Positions 1 to 9,398 of a stretch of 64,000 nt of DNA are shown piece after piece; position 1 is the stretch's first letter, and every line of letters starts with the position of its first letter. Made by a program: the position numbers and the translations under genes. The notes beneath the pieces are model-generated. The model saw only the letters and a list, made by a program, of their open reading frames with translations, was not told the DNA's origin and ran no database searches. Source of the DNA: JAJRXG01 sp047634015 (GTDB lineage Bacteria > Bacteroidota > Bacteroidia > Chitinophagales > Saprospiraceae); assembly GCA_047634015.1 (NCBI GenBank), contig JBLIDB010000001.1, positions 38,697 to 102,696 of the forward strand, in the 5' to 3' direction.

Positions 1-1
1 G

Positions 2-91
2 GAGTATTATATTTATTGGAAAGTAATAACAGCCACTTTGGTTGGAGCCTTTTACAATTTTCCTATGCAGCGATACTTTGTTTTTAAATGA
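2..91 (+). CDS. GtrA-like membrane protein, C-terminal end only
   Basis: Only the last 29 codons are inside the window. They read as a short hydrophobic helix followed by a tail ending YNFPMQRYFVFK, the typical ending of GtrA/DPMS3-type four-helix membrane proteins, which help move or make polyprenyl-linked sugars. The stop TGA (89-91) overlaps the ATG of the next gene in an ATGA arrangement, so the two are probably translationally coupled. The family call rests on this short tail alone. Confidence 0.6.
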   Translation, partial: EYYIYWKVITATLVGAFYNFPMQRYFVFK

Positions 92-972
92 TGTCGGATA
101 AAAAAAAGCTTCTGTTTATTATAAACCCCTTTGCTGGATATCGAAGCAAGAATAGGATGCCTAAGCTTATCAATGAGGTCATCTCCAAAGAGATGTTTGA
201 CTATGATATTGAAGAAACTCAATACGCAGGGCATGCTTCTGAGATAGCTGCAGAAGGAGTAACATCCCAGTACAATGCTGTTGTAGCTATTGGTGGTGAT
301 GGGACACTCAATGAAGTGGCTTCATCTCTTATATATACGGATGTTGCATTAGGGATAGTACCAGGAGGTTCTGGTAATGGGATGTCTACACATTTGGGTA
401 TCGGTCGAAGTGCTCGTAAGGCGCTGAGAATTCTTGGAGATTACAATGTCCGCAGAATGGATTCTGTTAAATTGAATGATAGATTCTATCTTAATATGGC
501 AGGAATTGGAATAGATGGCCTTGTAGCATATAAGACAAAACTCAATGCAAAAAGAGGTTTTTCGAATTATCTGAAAGGCGCCCTCGTAGAAAGTATCAAA
601 TACAAGAATCAGAAATACACTATTGAGGTAGATGGCAAGGAATATACAGGGAAGTTCCTTTCAGTCAATGTAGCCAATGGATCTATGTTCGGCTATAATT
701 TCACTATAGCTGCCGATGCTGACACTTCGGATGGATTATTGGATACACTCATGATCCGTGATGCCCACAAGATTGATTATTTCGGTAATGCTTGGAGATT
801 TTGGGCTGGAAGAATTCATAAAAGCAAGTTGGCAAAAACAGCGAAAACATCCTCTTTGAAACTCACTACTTATGAGGATAGTTATATGCATATTGATGGC
901 GAAGGTTATCCTTGTCCTCCTGGAGAGTTTGAATTTACGGTTATGAAGGATTCCCTTAATGTGATCTGCTAA
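88..972 (+). CDS. Diacylglycerol kinase family lipid kinase (YegS/DgkB type)
   Basis: A 294-residue soluble lipid kinase. The glycine-rich nucleotide-binding motif GGDGT lies at residues 69-73, preceded by the INPFAG strand near residue 12 and followed by a GGSGNG turn near 93-98; these are the hallmarks of the DAGK catalytic domain. The length matches bacterial YegS/DgkB proteins, which phosphorylate diacylglycerol or related lipids at the inner face of the membrane. The start codon overlaps the stop of a GtrA-like gene, which suggests a role in envelope lipid or glycolipid metabolism. The exact lipid substrate cannot be read from sequence. Confidence 0.9.
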   Translation: MMSDKKKLLFIINPFAGYRSKNRMPKLINEVISKEMFDYDIEETQYAGHASEIAAEGVTSQYNAVVAIGGDGTLNEVASSLIYTDVALGIVPGGSGNGMSTHLGIGRSARKALRILGDYNVRRMDSVKLNDRFYLNMAGIGIDGLVAYKTKLNAKRGFSNYLKGALVESIKYKNQKYTIEVDGKEYTGKFLSVNVANGSMFGYNFTIAADADTSDGLLDTLMIRDAHKIDYFGNAWRFWAGRIHKSKLAKTAKTSSLKLTTYEDSYMHIDGEGYPCPPGEFEFTVMKDSLNVIC

Positions 973-1035
973 TTTATCTTTGGCTTGTTAACAACTCATT
1001 TAGAGTAAATTTCACATAATACATCTACAGCTTTC

Positions 1036-1043
1036 TACCTTTG
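1036..1043 (+). promoter_or_regulatory. Bacteroidota -7 promoter element
   Basis: TACCTTTG matches the Bacteroidota consensus TAnnTTTG and ends seven bases before the ATG of the DUF5916 gene. A weak TTTC stands 22 bases upstream in place of the usual TTTG -33 box. If transcription starts about seven bases past the box, the mRNA would begin at or next to the start codon. Confidence 0.55.
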
Positions 1044-1050
1044 TGGGCTT

Positions 1051-3267
1051 ATGAGAATTATATTATTCTTTTTTACAATGTGTTCGGTCATTTGGACTTA
1101 TGCACAGGCTGGATTAGAGCTTTCCGAAGTTCAGGTTAAGTCTATCGAATCGGGTCGTGTTACAGTTGATGGAGAGCTGAATGAAGCTTTCTGGATGGAA
1201 ATTACTCCGGCCACGGACTTTCAGCAATATTTTCCTACAGATTCTATAAAGGCCCAAGCAAGGACAGAGATTTATCTGGCGTCAGATGATGAGCATCTAT
1301 ACGTAGGATTAAAGTGTGTTTCTGCAGGCAATAAATGGATCGTTCCTTCTCTTAAACGGGATTACAGGGCAGGAGGTAATGACAATGTAACTTTAGTTTT
1401 TGATTCATTTGATGATCAGACTAATGCAATATTCTTTGGCATCAATCCTGAGGGCGTTATCAGGGAGGGGCTTATTAGCAATGGTGGAAATAGGAGAGAG
1501 GATTTTTCTGAATCATGGGATAATAAATGGGCTGGAACTTCCAAGAAATACGATGGGTATTATACTGCCGAGTTAGCAATTCCATTTAGTACGCTGAGAT
1601 ATAATGCCGATAATGATAGATGGGGATTAATGTCCTACAGATTCGATACGCAAATCAATGAGTGGAGTACTTGGCCGGGAACACCTCAGAATCAAGTTTT
1701 ATTCAACTTAGCCCATATGGGTGAGATAAACTGGGAGGTCGCTCCACCTAAAGGAAAAAAACAAGTAAGTATTATACCTTTTATTTCCGCAGGAGTAAGC
1801 AGGGATTTCGAAGAAGGTACACCTTCAGATAAGTTCATAGAAGTTGGGGGAGATGCTAAAATTGCGCTGACTTCAGGGTTGAATCTAGATCTAACAATAA
1901 ATCCAGATTTCTCTCAAGTGGAAGTAGATCAGCAGATAACTAATCTGGATAGATTCGAATTATTCTTTCCAGAAAGACGCCAGTTCTTTTTAGAAAATGC
2001 TGATTTGTTTGGTCAGTTTGGATTTCAAAGTATCAATCCATTTTTCTCACGAAGGATCGGCGTTGCGAATGATGTAGAAACAGATAATACGGTTCAAAAT
2101 CGAATCTATGGTGGCCTTAGGCTAAGTGGGAAGGTCAATAAAAAGCTGAGAGTGGGGTTGCTGAACATGCATACAGAGTCCAACCATGAGCAAGGGATTC
2201 CCTCTACAAATTATGCAGTTCTTGCCCTCCAACAAAAAGTTCTTAGTAGATCTAACATCAGCTTTATCGCTGTCAATAAAAACGCTGCCTTAGATAATCT
2301 TGAGGGTAGTGATTTAAGCAAATTCAATCGAGTTTTTGGTGTAGACTTTAATTATGCTAACAATGATAACACATGGTCAGGTAAGACTTTCGCACATACA
2401 GCTCTTACTCAAAATCAAGGTGCAAAATTGAGTCATGGTACAAACTTAAATTATAATAAAAGAGAATTTGGACTTTCTTGGGAGCATGCATATGTGCAGG
2501 ATGGTTATAACGCAGAAGTGGGCTTTATAAGAAGGACAAATTATATCAGGATCGCGCCTTCTGGAGAGTTAAGATTCTATCCGGCAGGAAAGAAGCTGAA
2601 TACGTTCAACCTTGGTACGGAGACTGAAATGATTTGGAAGACAGGATTTGGGAAGACCGATCATGAGATAAGAATAGGAAGTGAAATTGGATTAACAAAT
2701 AGCACACGTCTGGGCGTTTTTTTTAACCATAATTATGTCTACCTGTTTGATGATTTTGATCCAACGGGTACAGACTCAGCTCCCCTAATGGCAGATAGTG
2801 AATACAATTACTGGAATATCGCCGGATTCTGGAGTTCGGATTCCAGAAAGAAGTTGTCCTTTCAATTACGACCATATATAGGTCAGTACTTTAATGGGAA
2901 TAGATATGGAACCCGTGGTTCTATATCATTGCGTTATGAGCCAAGAGGATCAATAAGGTTGGATTATTCTGTGAACTATTTTGATATGCCTCATTTAGAT
3001 GAGGTGAAAAGTACACTTCTAATAGGTCCAAGAATTGATTACACTTTCTCAAGGTCAGTATTTTCGACTTTGTTTGTTCAGTACAATAGTCAATCTCAGA
3101 ATACTAATGTGAATGCACGACTACAATGGCGATTTGCCCCCGTTTCTGACTTTTTCTTAGTCTATACGGACAATTATTTTAGCGGATTAGATCCTTCGGA
3201 TCGATTCGCATTAAATGTTAGAAACCGCTCAATCGTAGCAAAGCTTACCTATTGGTTCAATACATAA
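1051..3267 (+). CDS. DUF5916 outer-membrane protein with CBM9-like N-terminal domain
   Basis: A 738-residue exported protein. A Sec signal peptide ends near TYAQA (residues 16-20). The next ~200 residues resemble the family 9 carbohydrate-binding-like domain (VDGELNEAFW, LYVGLKC). The rest is a DUF5916 region with the family motif FFPERRQFFLENAD near residue 310 and many alternating aromatic strands, ending YWFNT, consistent with an outer-membrane beta-barrel with a C-terminal aromatic signature. DUF5916 proteins are common in Bacteroidota; their function is unknown, though the sugar-binding-like domain hints at surface glycan contact. It lies just upstream of another outer-membrane barrel gene. 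Confidence 0.85.
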   Translation: MRIILFFFTMCSVIWTYAQAGLELSEVQVKSIESGRVTVDGELNEAFWMEITPATDFQQYFPTDSIKAQARTEIYLASDDEHLYVGLKCVSAGNKWIVPSLKRDYRAGGNDNVTLVFDSFDDQTNAIFFGINPEGVIREGLISNGGNRREDFSESWDNKWAGTSKKYDGYYTAELAIPFSTLRYNADNDRWGLMSYRFDTQINEWSTWPGTPQNQVLFNLAHMGEINWEVAPPKGKKQVSIIPFISAGVSRDFEEGTPSDKFIEVGGDAKIALTSGLNLDLTINPDFSQVEVDQQITNLDRFELFFPERRQFFLENADLFGQFGFQSINPFFSRRIGVANDVETDNTVQNRIYGGLRLSGKVNKKLRVGLLNMHTESNHEQGIPSTNYAVLALQQKVLSRSNISFIAVNKNAALDNLEGSDLSKFNRVFGVDFNYANNDNTWSGKTFAHTALTQNQGAKLSHGTNLNYNKREFGLSWEHAYVQDGYNAEVGFIRRTNYIRIAPSGELRFYPAGKKLNTFNLGTETEMIWKTGFGKTDHEIRIGSEIGLTNSTRLGVFFNHNYVYLFDDFDPTGTDSAPLMADSEYNYWNIAGFWSSDSRKKLSFQLRPYIGQYFNGNRYGTRGSISLRYEPRGSIRLDYSVNYFDMPHLDEVKSTLLIGPRIDYTFSRSVFSTLFVQYNSQSQNTNVNARLQWRFAPVSDFFLVYTDNYFSGLDPSDRFALNVRNRSIVAKLTYWFNT

Positions 3268-3408
3268 ATCAAAAGCTTCATGCGTTTGTCTATAATTGCC
3301 ACGCATTTGTATACAATTCAGAACATTGATTTTGAATTTGATCAACATTACGGGGTGTTTCGGGTTTATACCTTCTATTCACTTTATAATACAAATCAAC
3401 TACATCTT

Positions 3409-5856
3409 ATGAAAGGAATATTTACGCTCTTACTATTTTTATTTATAGTAATCGGCATGCAAGCGCAGTTCGGCGGATTCGGTGGTGGAGGAGGAACCAA
3501 AATAAAAGGTAAAATCTCTGGAACTCTCATTGATTCTCTTACTTCAGAACCTATTAGTTACGCCTCATTATCGATGAAGAAATCTGGTAAAGAGAAGATA
3601 TTAAATGGAGCCCTCAGTGAGGATAATGGGGAATTTAGTTTTACTGATGTTGCCCCAGGTATTTATGAAATTGAAATATCATTTATAGGATATACAACTA
3701 AAATATTAACAGAAGTAGAAACCTCAAAAAAGAACCCAGACAATAAAGTTGGAAAGATCTTTATGGTGACTACTGATTACCTACTCGATGAAATCGAAAT
3801 AACTGAAAAACGGGCCCTTATAGAAAGTAAAGTCGATAAGATCGTATTTAATGCGGAAGATGATTCATCAATAGCTGGAGGAGATGCGACGGATGTCTTG
3901 CGAAAGGTTCCGTTGCTGTCTGTAGATCTCGAGGGAAATGTTTCTTTGCGGGGATCTCAGAATGTGAGAATTCTTGTGAACGGAAAGCCTTCTGGAATGT
4001 TCTCAAGTAATGTGGCTGATGCATTAAAAATGTTTCCTGCTGATCAAATTAAAAAGGTTGAAGTAATCACTTCTCCCGGGGCTAAATATGATGGAGAAGG
4101 CGGAGCTGGAATTATAAATATTATTACAAAAAAGGCCAATGTAGAAGGCGTTGCGGGTACCATTAATGCTTCTGCAGGAACAAGACAAAATAATTCGAAT
4201 TTGAATTTGAATATAGGTAAAGGCAGGTTTGGGTTTTCTACCAATGCTTCAGTCTATTATTCCAATCCTGTTAATGCTGAGAACTCATTTTCTCGGATTG
4301 CAGATAGTGGCGAGGAGCTCTACAGTTTTGAAGGGATTACGAAAAGTTCTAGATTGGGTTTCAGCGGATCGGCAAGTGCGTTTTATGATATTAATGCATA
4401 TAATGCCATTAATTCGGGATTGACGCTGCGTGGATATTCATCTGATCGGGATGGACCCAGTGTAGGTAATTTTGGTGATTTTTCATTTGATAGAACTACT
4501 GTTGGTGGAAGCCTTTTTAGTGGTTACGATTGGACCTTGGATTATACACGAAAGTTTGAAGATAATGATGTCAAGGAATTAACATTTGCAACTCAGGTTT
4601 CGGGCAATACACAGAATCAAGATAATATTGTTCGCGATGTACTCCTTACTGGAGAAGAACTGCGAAATGATATGATCGATAATGATGGAGATAATCTTGA
4701 AGTAACAGGTCAGGTGGATTATGTACATCCTGTAGGAAAATCCAAATTAGAAATGGGAGCAAAGACGGTTATTAGAACAATAAAAAGTACTTCTGATTTT
4801 GTTCCAGATAACAATCGTTCTAATGTCTTTGACTATGACCAAGATGTCTATTCTGGATATGTTTCTTATAATTTTCTTGTTGGCAAGCTAAATTTTATTA
4901 CAGGTCTAAGATATGAATACACCGGGATCCAAGGGGATGGGGAAGAGGTTTTACAGAGGTTCTCGAATAGCTACAATAGTTGGTTGCCTAATATCGCTGT
5001 AAGTCTTCCATTTAAGAATTTTAGGAATCTGAAATTGGCTTATAGTAAGAGAATTCAGCGGCCAAGCTTGTTTTATATTAATCCATTTAGGAATACTTCA
5101 GATTTTGCCAATATATCGGAAGGTAATCCAGAGTTGAATCCAGAATTGACGAATCAATTAGAAATGTCCTATAATACAAATGTAGCAGGGTTCACAATAT
5201 TCGGTTCGGTATATTATAAACGTACTACTGATCTAATAGAGAGGGTTTCATTCACTGAATCAGTACCGAACCAGAATGAAGAAGTCCAGATTAATAGCTT
5301 TTCTAATGTAGGAACCAACAATTCAATAGGGGTAAATATATTTACTTCTAAGAGTGTTGGGAATCTTACTGTACGTGGAGGTGGCGATGTTTATACTTAT
5401 AATGCTACTGGAATTGTCAATGGCCAAGAATTATCGGCAGATGAGTTGAGTTATCGATTATTCCTAAATGGAGATTTTAAAATATCAGGAACATTAAAAG
5501 CGGATTTCTTTGGCTTTTTTCAAGCTCCGCGGTTTACACTTCAAGGACAGAATCCGAGTTTTTCGATTTTTGGATTTGGACTACGTAAGGAATTTGGAAA
5601 GGCGAGCTTAGGAATTAGAATAATTGAACCATTCAGTGCTAATAAAGCCTTCAATTCTGATATCCAAGGAGATGGATTCCGTTCCGTCTCCTCTTTTGTA
5701 TTGCCATTCAGATCTTTTGGATTGAACTTTAGTTACAAATTTGGAAAGGTAGATTTCAAATCCCGTAAGAGTAAGATCAAGAATACTGATCAAAAAGGTG
5801 GAGATGGCGGTCAAGGCGGTCAAGGCGGCCAAAGTGGTGGCGGTGGAGTCGGGTAA
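3409..5856 (+). CDS. TonB-receptor-like outer-membrane beta-barrel protein with carboxypeptidase-regulatory domain
   Basis: 815 residues from the chosen ATG. An upstream GTG/ATG-open extension to 3280 is unlikely because a clean signal peptide (MKGIFTLLLFLF...MQAQ) begins at 3409. After the signal come a glycine-rich stretch, a CarboxypepD_reg-like domain (GTLIDSLTSEPISYASL), a TonB-plug-like domain (VLRKVPLLSVD, NGKPSG, VEVITSPGAKYDGEGGAGIINI) and a long barrel with RPSLFYINPFRNTSD-type strands typical of the OMP_b-brl_3 family. The C-terminus is a second glycine/glutamine-rich tail. Such proteins sit in the outer membrane; most have no known substrate. There is no SusD-like partner beside it, so it is not part of a polysaccharide utilisation locus here. 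Confidence 0.85.
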   Translation: MKGIFTLLLFLFIVIGMQAQFGGFGGGGGTKIKGKISGTLIDSLTSEPISYASLSMKKSGKEKILNGALSEDNGEFSFTDVAPGIYEIEISFIGYTTKILTEVETSKKNPDNKVGKIFMVTTDYLLDEIEITEKRALIESKVDKIVFNAEDDSSIAGGDATDVLRKVPLLSVDLEGNVSLRGSQNVRILVNGKPSGMFSSNVADALKMFPADQIKKVEVITSPGAKYDGEGGAGIINIITKKANVEGVAGTINASAGTRQNNSNLNLNIGKGRFGFSTNASVYYSNPVNAENSFSRIADSGEELYSFEGITKSSRLGFSGSASAFYDINAYNAINSGLTLRGYSSDRDGPSVGNFGDFSFDRTTVGGSLFSGYDWTLDYTRKFEDNDVKELTFATQVSGNTQNQDNIVRDVLLTGEELRNDMIDNDGDNLEVTGQVDYVHPVGKSKLEMGAKTVIRTIKSTSDFVPDNNRSNVFDYDQDVYSGYVSYNFLVGKLNFITGLRYEYTGIQGDGEEVLQRFSNSYNSWLPNIAVSLPFKNFRNLKLAYSKRIQRPSLFYINPFRNTSDFANISEGNPELNPELTNQLEMSYNTNVAGFTIFGSVYYKRTTDLIERVSFTESVPNQNEEVQINSFSNVGTNNSIGVNIFTSKSVGNLTVRGGGDVYTYNATGIVNGQELSADELSYRLFLNGDFKISGTLKADFFGFFQAPRFTLQGQNPSFSIFGFGLRKEFGKASLGIRIIEPFSANKAFNSDIQGDGFRSVSSFVLPFRSFGLNFSYKFGKVDFKSRKSKIKNTDQKGGDGGQGGQGGQSGGGGVG

Positions 5857-6008
5857 TTCCGCCCTTTCTTGCTAAGGACTATTGTTTTGATTTTTCTTGT
5901 ACTTGTGGATTTGCGTAGCTTCGGTGTCGATTATACACGCCTTGTGCATTAGCTTGTCTTAATGGATATATTGTTGTTCAATGCGGGTTAAATATATAAT
6001 GAAGTGCT

Positions 6009-7301
6009 ATGAAACTATGGGATAAGGGATACGACATCAATGCGCGTATTCAGGAATTTACGATAGGGAAGGATCGAGAGCTTGATATCCATCTTGCAAA
6101 GTATGATGTGCTAGGATCGAAAGCACATACGAGAATGCTTTCCTCTATAGGATTGATAGAGGAGGAGGAGAATAAGGAATTGCAGCAGGAGATGGATAGC
6201 ATCCTTTTGCTCATTGAATCGGGAGAATTCGAAATAGAAGAAGGAATAGAAGATGTCCACTCGCAGGTCGAACTCATGTTGATTAAAGCTTTGGGGGATA
6301 TCGGCAAGAAAATTCACCTTGGAAGATCTCGTAATGACCAAGTGCTTTTGGATTTGAGATTATTCTTCAGAGATCAACTTGATCTGATGTCTGAAGTTAC
6401 AGGACAACTCGCAACGCTTCTTATCCAACACGCGGATAAAGAAAAGGAAGTCCTAATGCCAGGATATACGCATATGCAGATCGGAATGGTCTCATCTTTT
6501 GGGATGTGGTTCGGAGGATTTGCAGAGGCGCTGATCGATGATATGGACTTTATAAAAGCCGTTCGCCGTGTTGTTAACCGTAATCCTCTTGGTACAGCAG
6601 CAGGATATGGAAGTTCTATTCCATTGGATAGAGACATGACAACGGCAGAATTACAATTCCAAGGGCTTTGTATCAATCCTATCAATGCTCAAATCGGAAG
6701 AGGCAAGACAGAGATGCAAGTAGCGGATGCGATCGCAAGTGTTGCCTTGACGATCAATAAGATGGCGATGGACATTTGTCTCTTTACTAATGAGAACTAT
6801 CACTTTATGTCCTTACCTAAGGAGTATACGACTGGATCTTCTATCATGCCTCACAAAAAAAATCCGGATGTATTTGAATTGATTCGGGCAAAGACCAATC
6901 TACTCATTGCCTTACCGGGTCAGATAGCAAGCATGATTTCTAATTTGAGTTCTGGGTATCACCGAGATTTTCAGTTGCAGAAGGAGATCTTGTTTCCAGC
7001 GATTTTTGAGCTTCAGAATATCCTCAATCTGGTAATCGAGTGCATTCCGAATCTTAAGATTCATGATACGAAGGTCTATGATGAACAATATAAGTACCTC
7101 TGGAGTGTAGAGGAGGTAAATAAGAATGTACTCAGTGGAATGACATTCCGAGATGCGTATCGCAGAGTAGGCATGGATATCGAAGCAGGGAAGTATGATC
7201 CTCCACAGAAGATTGAGCATACACACATAGGTAGTATCAATAATCTTGGATTAGATCGGATGAAAGAGCGGCTTTCACAGATTCTTGAAGGAAAGGCGTG
7301 A
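6009..7301 (+). CDS. argH: Argininosuccinate lyase
   Basis: A 430-residue cytosolic enzyme of the fumarase/aspartase superfamily that splits argininosuccinate into arginine and fumarate, the last step of arginine synthesis. The superfamily signature GSSIMPHKKNPD, including the catalytic-loop serine, lies near residues 277-290. The HLGRSRNDQ motif near 100-108 and the histidine-containing TAAGYGSS region are also typical. The N-terminus MKLWDKGYDIN fits the family. No other arg genes are adjacent; nadA follows 72 bases downstream on the same strand. Confidence 0.95.
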   Translation: MKLWDKGYDINARIQEFTIGKDRELDIHLAKYDVLGSKAHTRMLSSIGLIEEEENKELQQEMDSILLLIESGEFEIEEGIEDVHSQVELMLIKALGDIGKKIHLGRSRNDQVLLDLRLFFRDQLDLMSEVTGQLATLLIQHADKEKEVLMPGYTHMQIGMVSSFGMWFGGFAEALIDDMDFIKAVRRVVNRNPLGTAAGYGSSIPLDRDMTTAELQFQGLCINPINAQIGRGKTEMQVADAIASVALTINKMAMDICLFTNENYHFMSLPKEYTTGSSIMPHKKNPDVFELIRAKTNLLIALPGQIASMISNLSSGYHRDFQLQKEILFPAIFELQNILNLVIECIPNLKIHDTKVYDEQYKYLWSVEEVNKNVLSGMTFRDAYRRVGMDIEAGKYDPPQKIEHTHIGSINNLGLDRMKERLSQILEGKA

Positions 7302-7373
7302 CAATTCATTTTTCGCCCACGTCTTAAAAGTATAGAATTCAAAAAAGCAATATCTTGTAGTCAAAGCAATATT

Positions 7374-8390
7374 ATGATAGGAACAATGCCATTAGAGGAA
7401 GCTAAAAAGAGCTTGGAAAGAAGAGGGTATCTTGCAGTAGAGACGGATCCAACAATGGATTTTGAAGCCGAGATCAATCGACTCAAGAAGGAAAAGAATG
7501 CTATCATTCTGGCGCACTACTACGTTGATTCTGATATTCAGGATATTGCAGACTTCATTGGGGATAGCTTACAGTTGGCGCAAGAGGCAGAGAGAACGGA
7601 TGCAGATATTATTGTTTTTGCTGGCGTCCACTTTATGGCAGAGACAGCTAAGATGTTGAATCCTTCTAAGAAGGTGCTTCTGCCAGATTTGAAAGCAGGT
7701 TGTTCATTGGCAGATTCTTGTCCTCCAAATATATTTCGGAAGTTCAAAGAGAAGCACCCAGAGCATGTAGTGGTTAGTTATATAAACTGTACTGCGGAGC
7801 TCAAGACATTAACAGACATATGCTGCACTTCTTCTAATGCTATCCATGTGATCAATAGCGTGCCTGAAGATCAAGGAATCATATTCGCTCCAGATAAGAA
7901 TCTCGGTGCTTATCTTCAGAAGAAGTCTGGAAGAGACAATATGATCCTATGGAATGGAGCATGTATGGTACACGAGATATTCTCTGCGGAGAAGATTGTC
8001 AAAGCCATGGTCAGACATCCAGAGGCTGAATTAATCGCACATCCAGAATGCGAAGCACATATATTGGAGAAGGCGCATTTTATAGGATCTACAAGTGGAT
8101 TATTGAGATATACTCAAGAGAGTGATGTCCAAGAATTTATAGTTGCAACGGAATCAGGGATCATCCATCAGATGGAATTGAAGTCTCCTGATAAGAATTT
8201 CATTCCTGCTCCGCCTAACAACACTTGTGCATGTAATGACTGCCCACATATGAAGCGTAATTCTATAGAGAAATTATACCTCTGTATGGAATACGAACTT
8301 CCTGAAATTATTCTTGAAGATTGGGTTATAGAAAAAGGAGTAGCTTGTATAGATCGTATGATGGAGATTAGTAAGAAGGCAGGATTGTAG
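7374..8390 (+). CDS. nadA: Quinolinate synthase A
   Basis: A 338-residue enzyme that condenses iminoaspartate with dihydroxyacetone phosphate to quinolinate in de novo NAD synthesis, using a [4Fe-4S] cluster. The sequence shows ILAHYYVDSDIQD near residues 45-57, the first cluster cysteine at C110 (LKAGCSLADSC), a second in WNGACMVHE near 198, and the C-terminal CACNDCPHMK motif near 284. These match the three conserved cluster ligands of NadA. The nadB and nadC genes are not in the window. ATG at 7374 gives an N-terminus like those of homologues. Confidence 0.96.
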   Translation: MIGTMPLEEAKKSLERRGYLAVETDPTMDFEAEINRLKKEKNAIILAHYYVDSDIQDIADFIGDSLQLAQEAERTDADIIVFAGVHFMAETAKMLNPSKKVLLPDLKAGCSLADSCPPNIFRKFKEKHPEHVVVSYINCTAELKTLTDICCTSSNAIHVINSVPEDQGIIFAPDKNLGAYLQKKSGRDNMILWNGACMVHEIFSAEKIVKAMVRHPEAELIAHPECEAHILEKAHFIGSTSGLLRYTQESDVQEFIVATESGIIHQMELKSPDKNFIPAPPNNTCACNDCPHMKRNSIEKLYLCMEYELPEIILEDWVIEKGVACIDRMMEISKKAGL

Positions 8391-8744
8391 GATGAAAGCA
8401 GACTAAGTTCTGTTGTCTTATAAAATCTTTTTTTGCTTATAAAGAGTCGTGCCGATTCAGTTTACTTTGTCTTTTTAAGCCCGCAGTCAAGTATGCTTTT
8501 CTTGTCAAAAGACGCGATGCAAATATGAAGACTTCTTTTAGAATGTATGCCGTAAAGATGATGGTAATGATCTAGTGATATCCCGAAATTGTGATTCATA
8601 TTCCCTAAATTTCTCTTGGCAGAATGAATTTTTTATTTAGTAGAAAATATAAATTTACAATCTTGCTACCTCAATATTTCTACTTCATGGATATCCTTCT
8701 TTTTTTTTAAAAGAAAATGAAGAAGAGTTAGAATTGCACTTAGC
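8391..8744. other. 354-bp convergent intergenic region without a recognisable gene
   Basis: The stretch separates the convergent nadA and pdxH genes. It is AT-rich, with several T-runs including one of ten bases just before pdxH ends. I find no ORF with a plausible start and coding character, no tRNA, and no perfect long hairpin. The T-runs may contribute to transcription termination from both sides. Confidence 0.5.
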
Positions 8745-9398
8745 TTACGGAGCCAATCGATTAATCTCCCAGGCTTCCCCATGCTTAGTATAAGTTAATC
8801 TATCATGCATTCTATTTGCTCTTCCTTGCCAGAATTCTAAATAGTGGGGTTTTAAAACATATCCACCCCAATGCGGAGGTTTTGGAAGTACTGTACTATC
8901 TTTATAAATACCGCCGATCTCTTCAACACGGTCATCAAGTATTGATCGATCAGGGATTACTTCACTCTGAGGAGACGCCCAAGCACCTACTTGACTTTCT
9001 CGAGGACGGGATTGGAAGTAAGCTTTTGATTTTGCGGTATCGAGCTTGGTAATGGCGCCTTCGATTCTAATTTGTCTTTCGAGTCCTTGCCAGAAGAATA
9101 GGATTGCGGCTTTGGGGTTCAGGTTGAGTTCTTGACCTTTCCGGCTGCGATAATTCGTGTAAAATATAAAACCCTCTAGCTCTATTCCTTTGATCAATAA
9201 TGTTCTTGAGGAAGGCTGCCCATCTTTGTCTACTGTGGCGAGTGTAAATGTATTGGGTTCTGGGACATCAGGATTTCCGATTGCTTCGCCCAACCATTTA
9301 TTAGCCATAGTAATTGGATCAGATAGAAGATCCTCTTTGTTTAGAGTTGAGCTTTCGTAACTCTGTCTTATATCTTCTAAAGGCAAGTCCTCATTCAT
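8745..9398 (-). CDS. pdxH: Pyridoxine/pyridoxamine 5'-phosphate oxidase
   Basis: A 217-residue FMN enzyme that oxidises pyridoxine or pyridoxamine 5'-phosphate to pyridoxal phosphate. Visible hallmarks are SSRTLLIKGIE and FYTNYRSRKGQEL in the FMN-binding half, RQIRIEGA near residue 110, SRPRESQVGAWAS, and the C-terminal EFWQGRANRMHDRLTY substrate/FMN motif ending with NRLAP. Length and ending are those of PdxH. Its ATG overlaps the TGA of the RND pump gene by four bases, so it is probably co-translated as the last gene of the efflux operon, an unusual place for a cofactor gene. Confidence 0.95.
   Translation of the reverse strand: MNEDLPLEDIRQSYESSTLNKEDLLSDPITMANKWLGEAIGNPDVPEPNTFTLATVDKDGQPSSRTLLIKGIELEGFIFYTNYRSRKGQELNLNPKAAILFFWQGLERQIRIEGAITKLDTAKSKAYFQSRPRESQVGAWASPQSEVIPDRSILDDRVEEIGGIYKDSTVLPKPPHWGGYVLKPHYLEFWQGRANRMHDRLTYTKHGEAWEINRLAP

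Noticed and set aside
3280..3408. N-terminal extension of the TonB-receptor-like gene
   Set aside because: The extension has no signal peptide and would bury the clean signal peptide that begins at 3409.
4044..4423. Small ORFs on both strands within the 3.4-5.9 kb gene, and similar ones across the window
   Set aside because: They are shadows of real coding frames, lacking starts, domains and coding character of their own.
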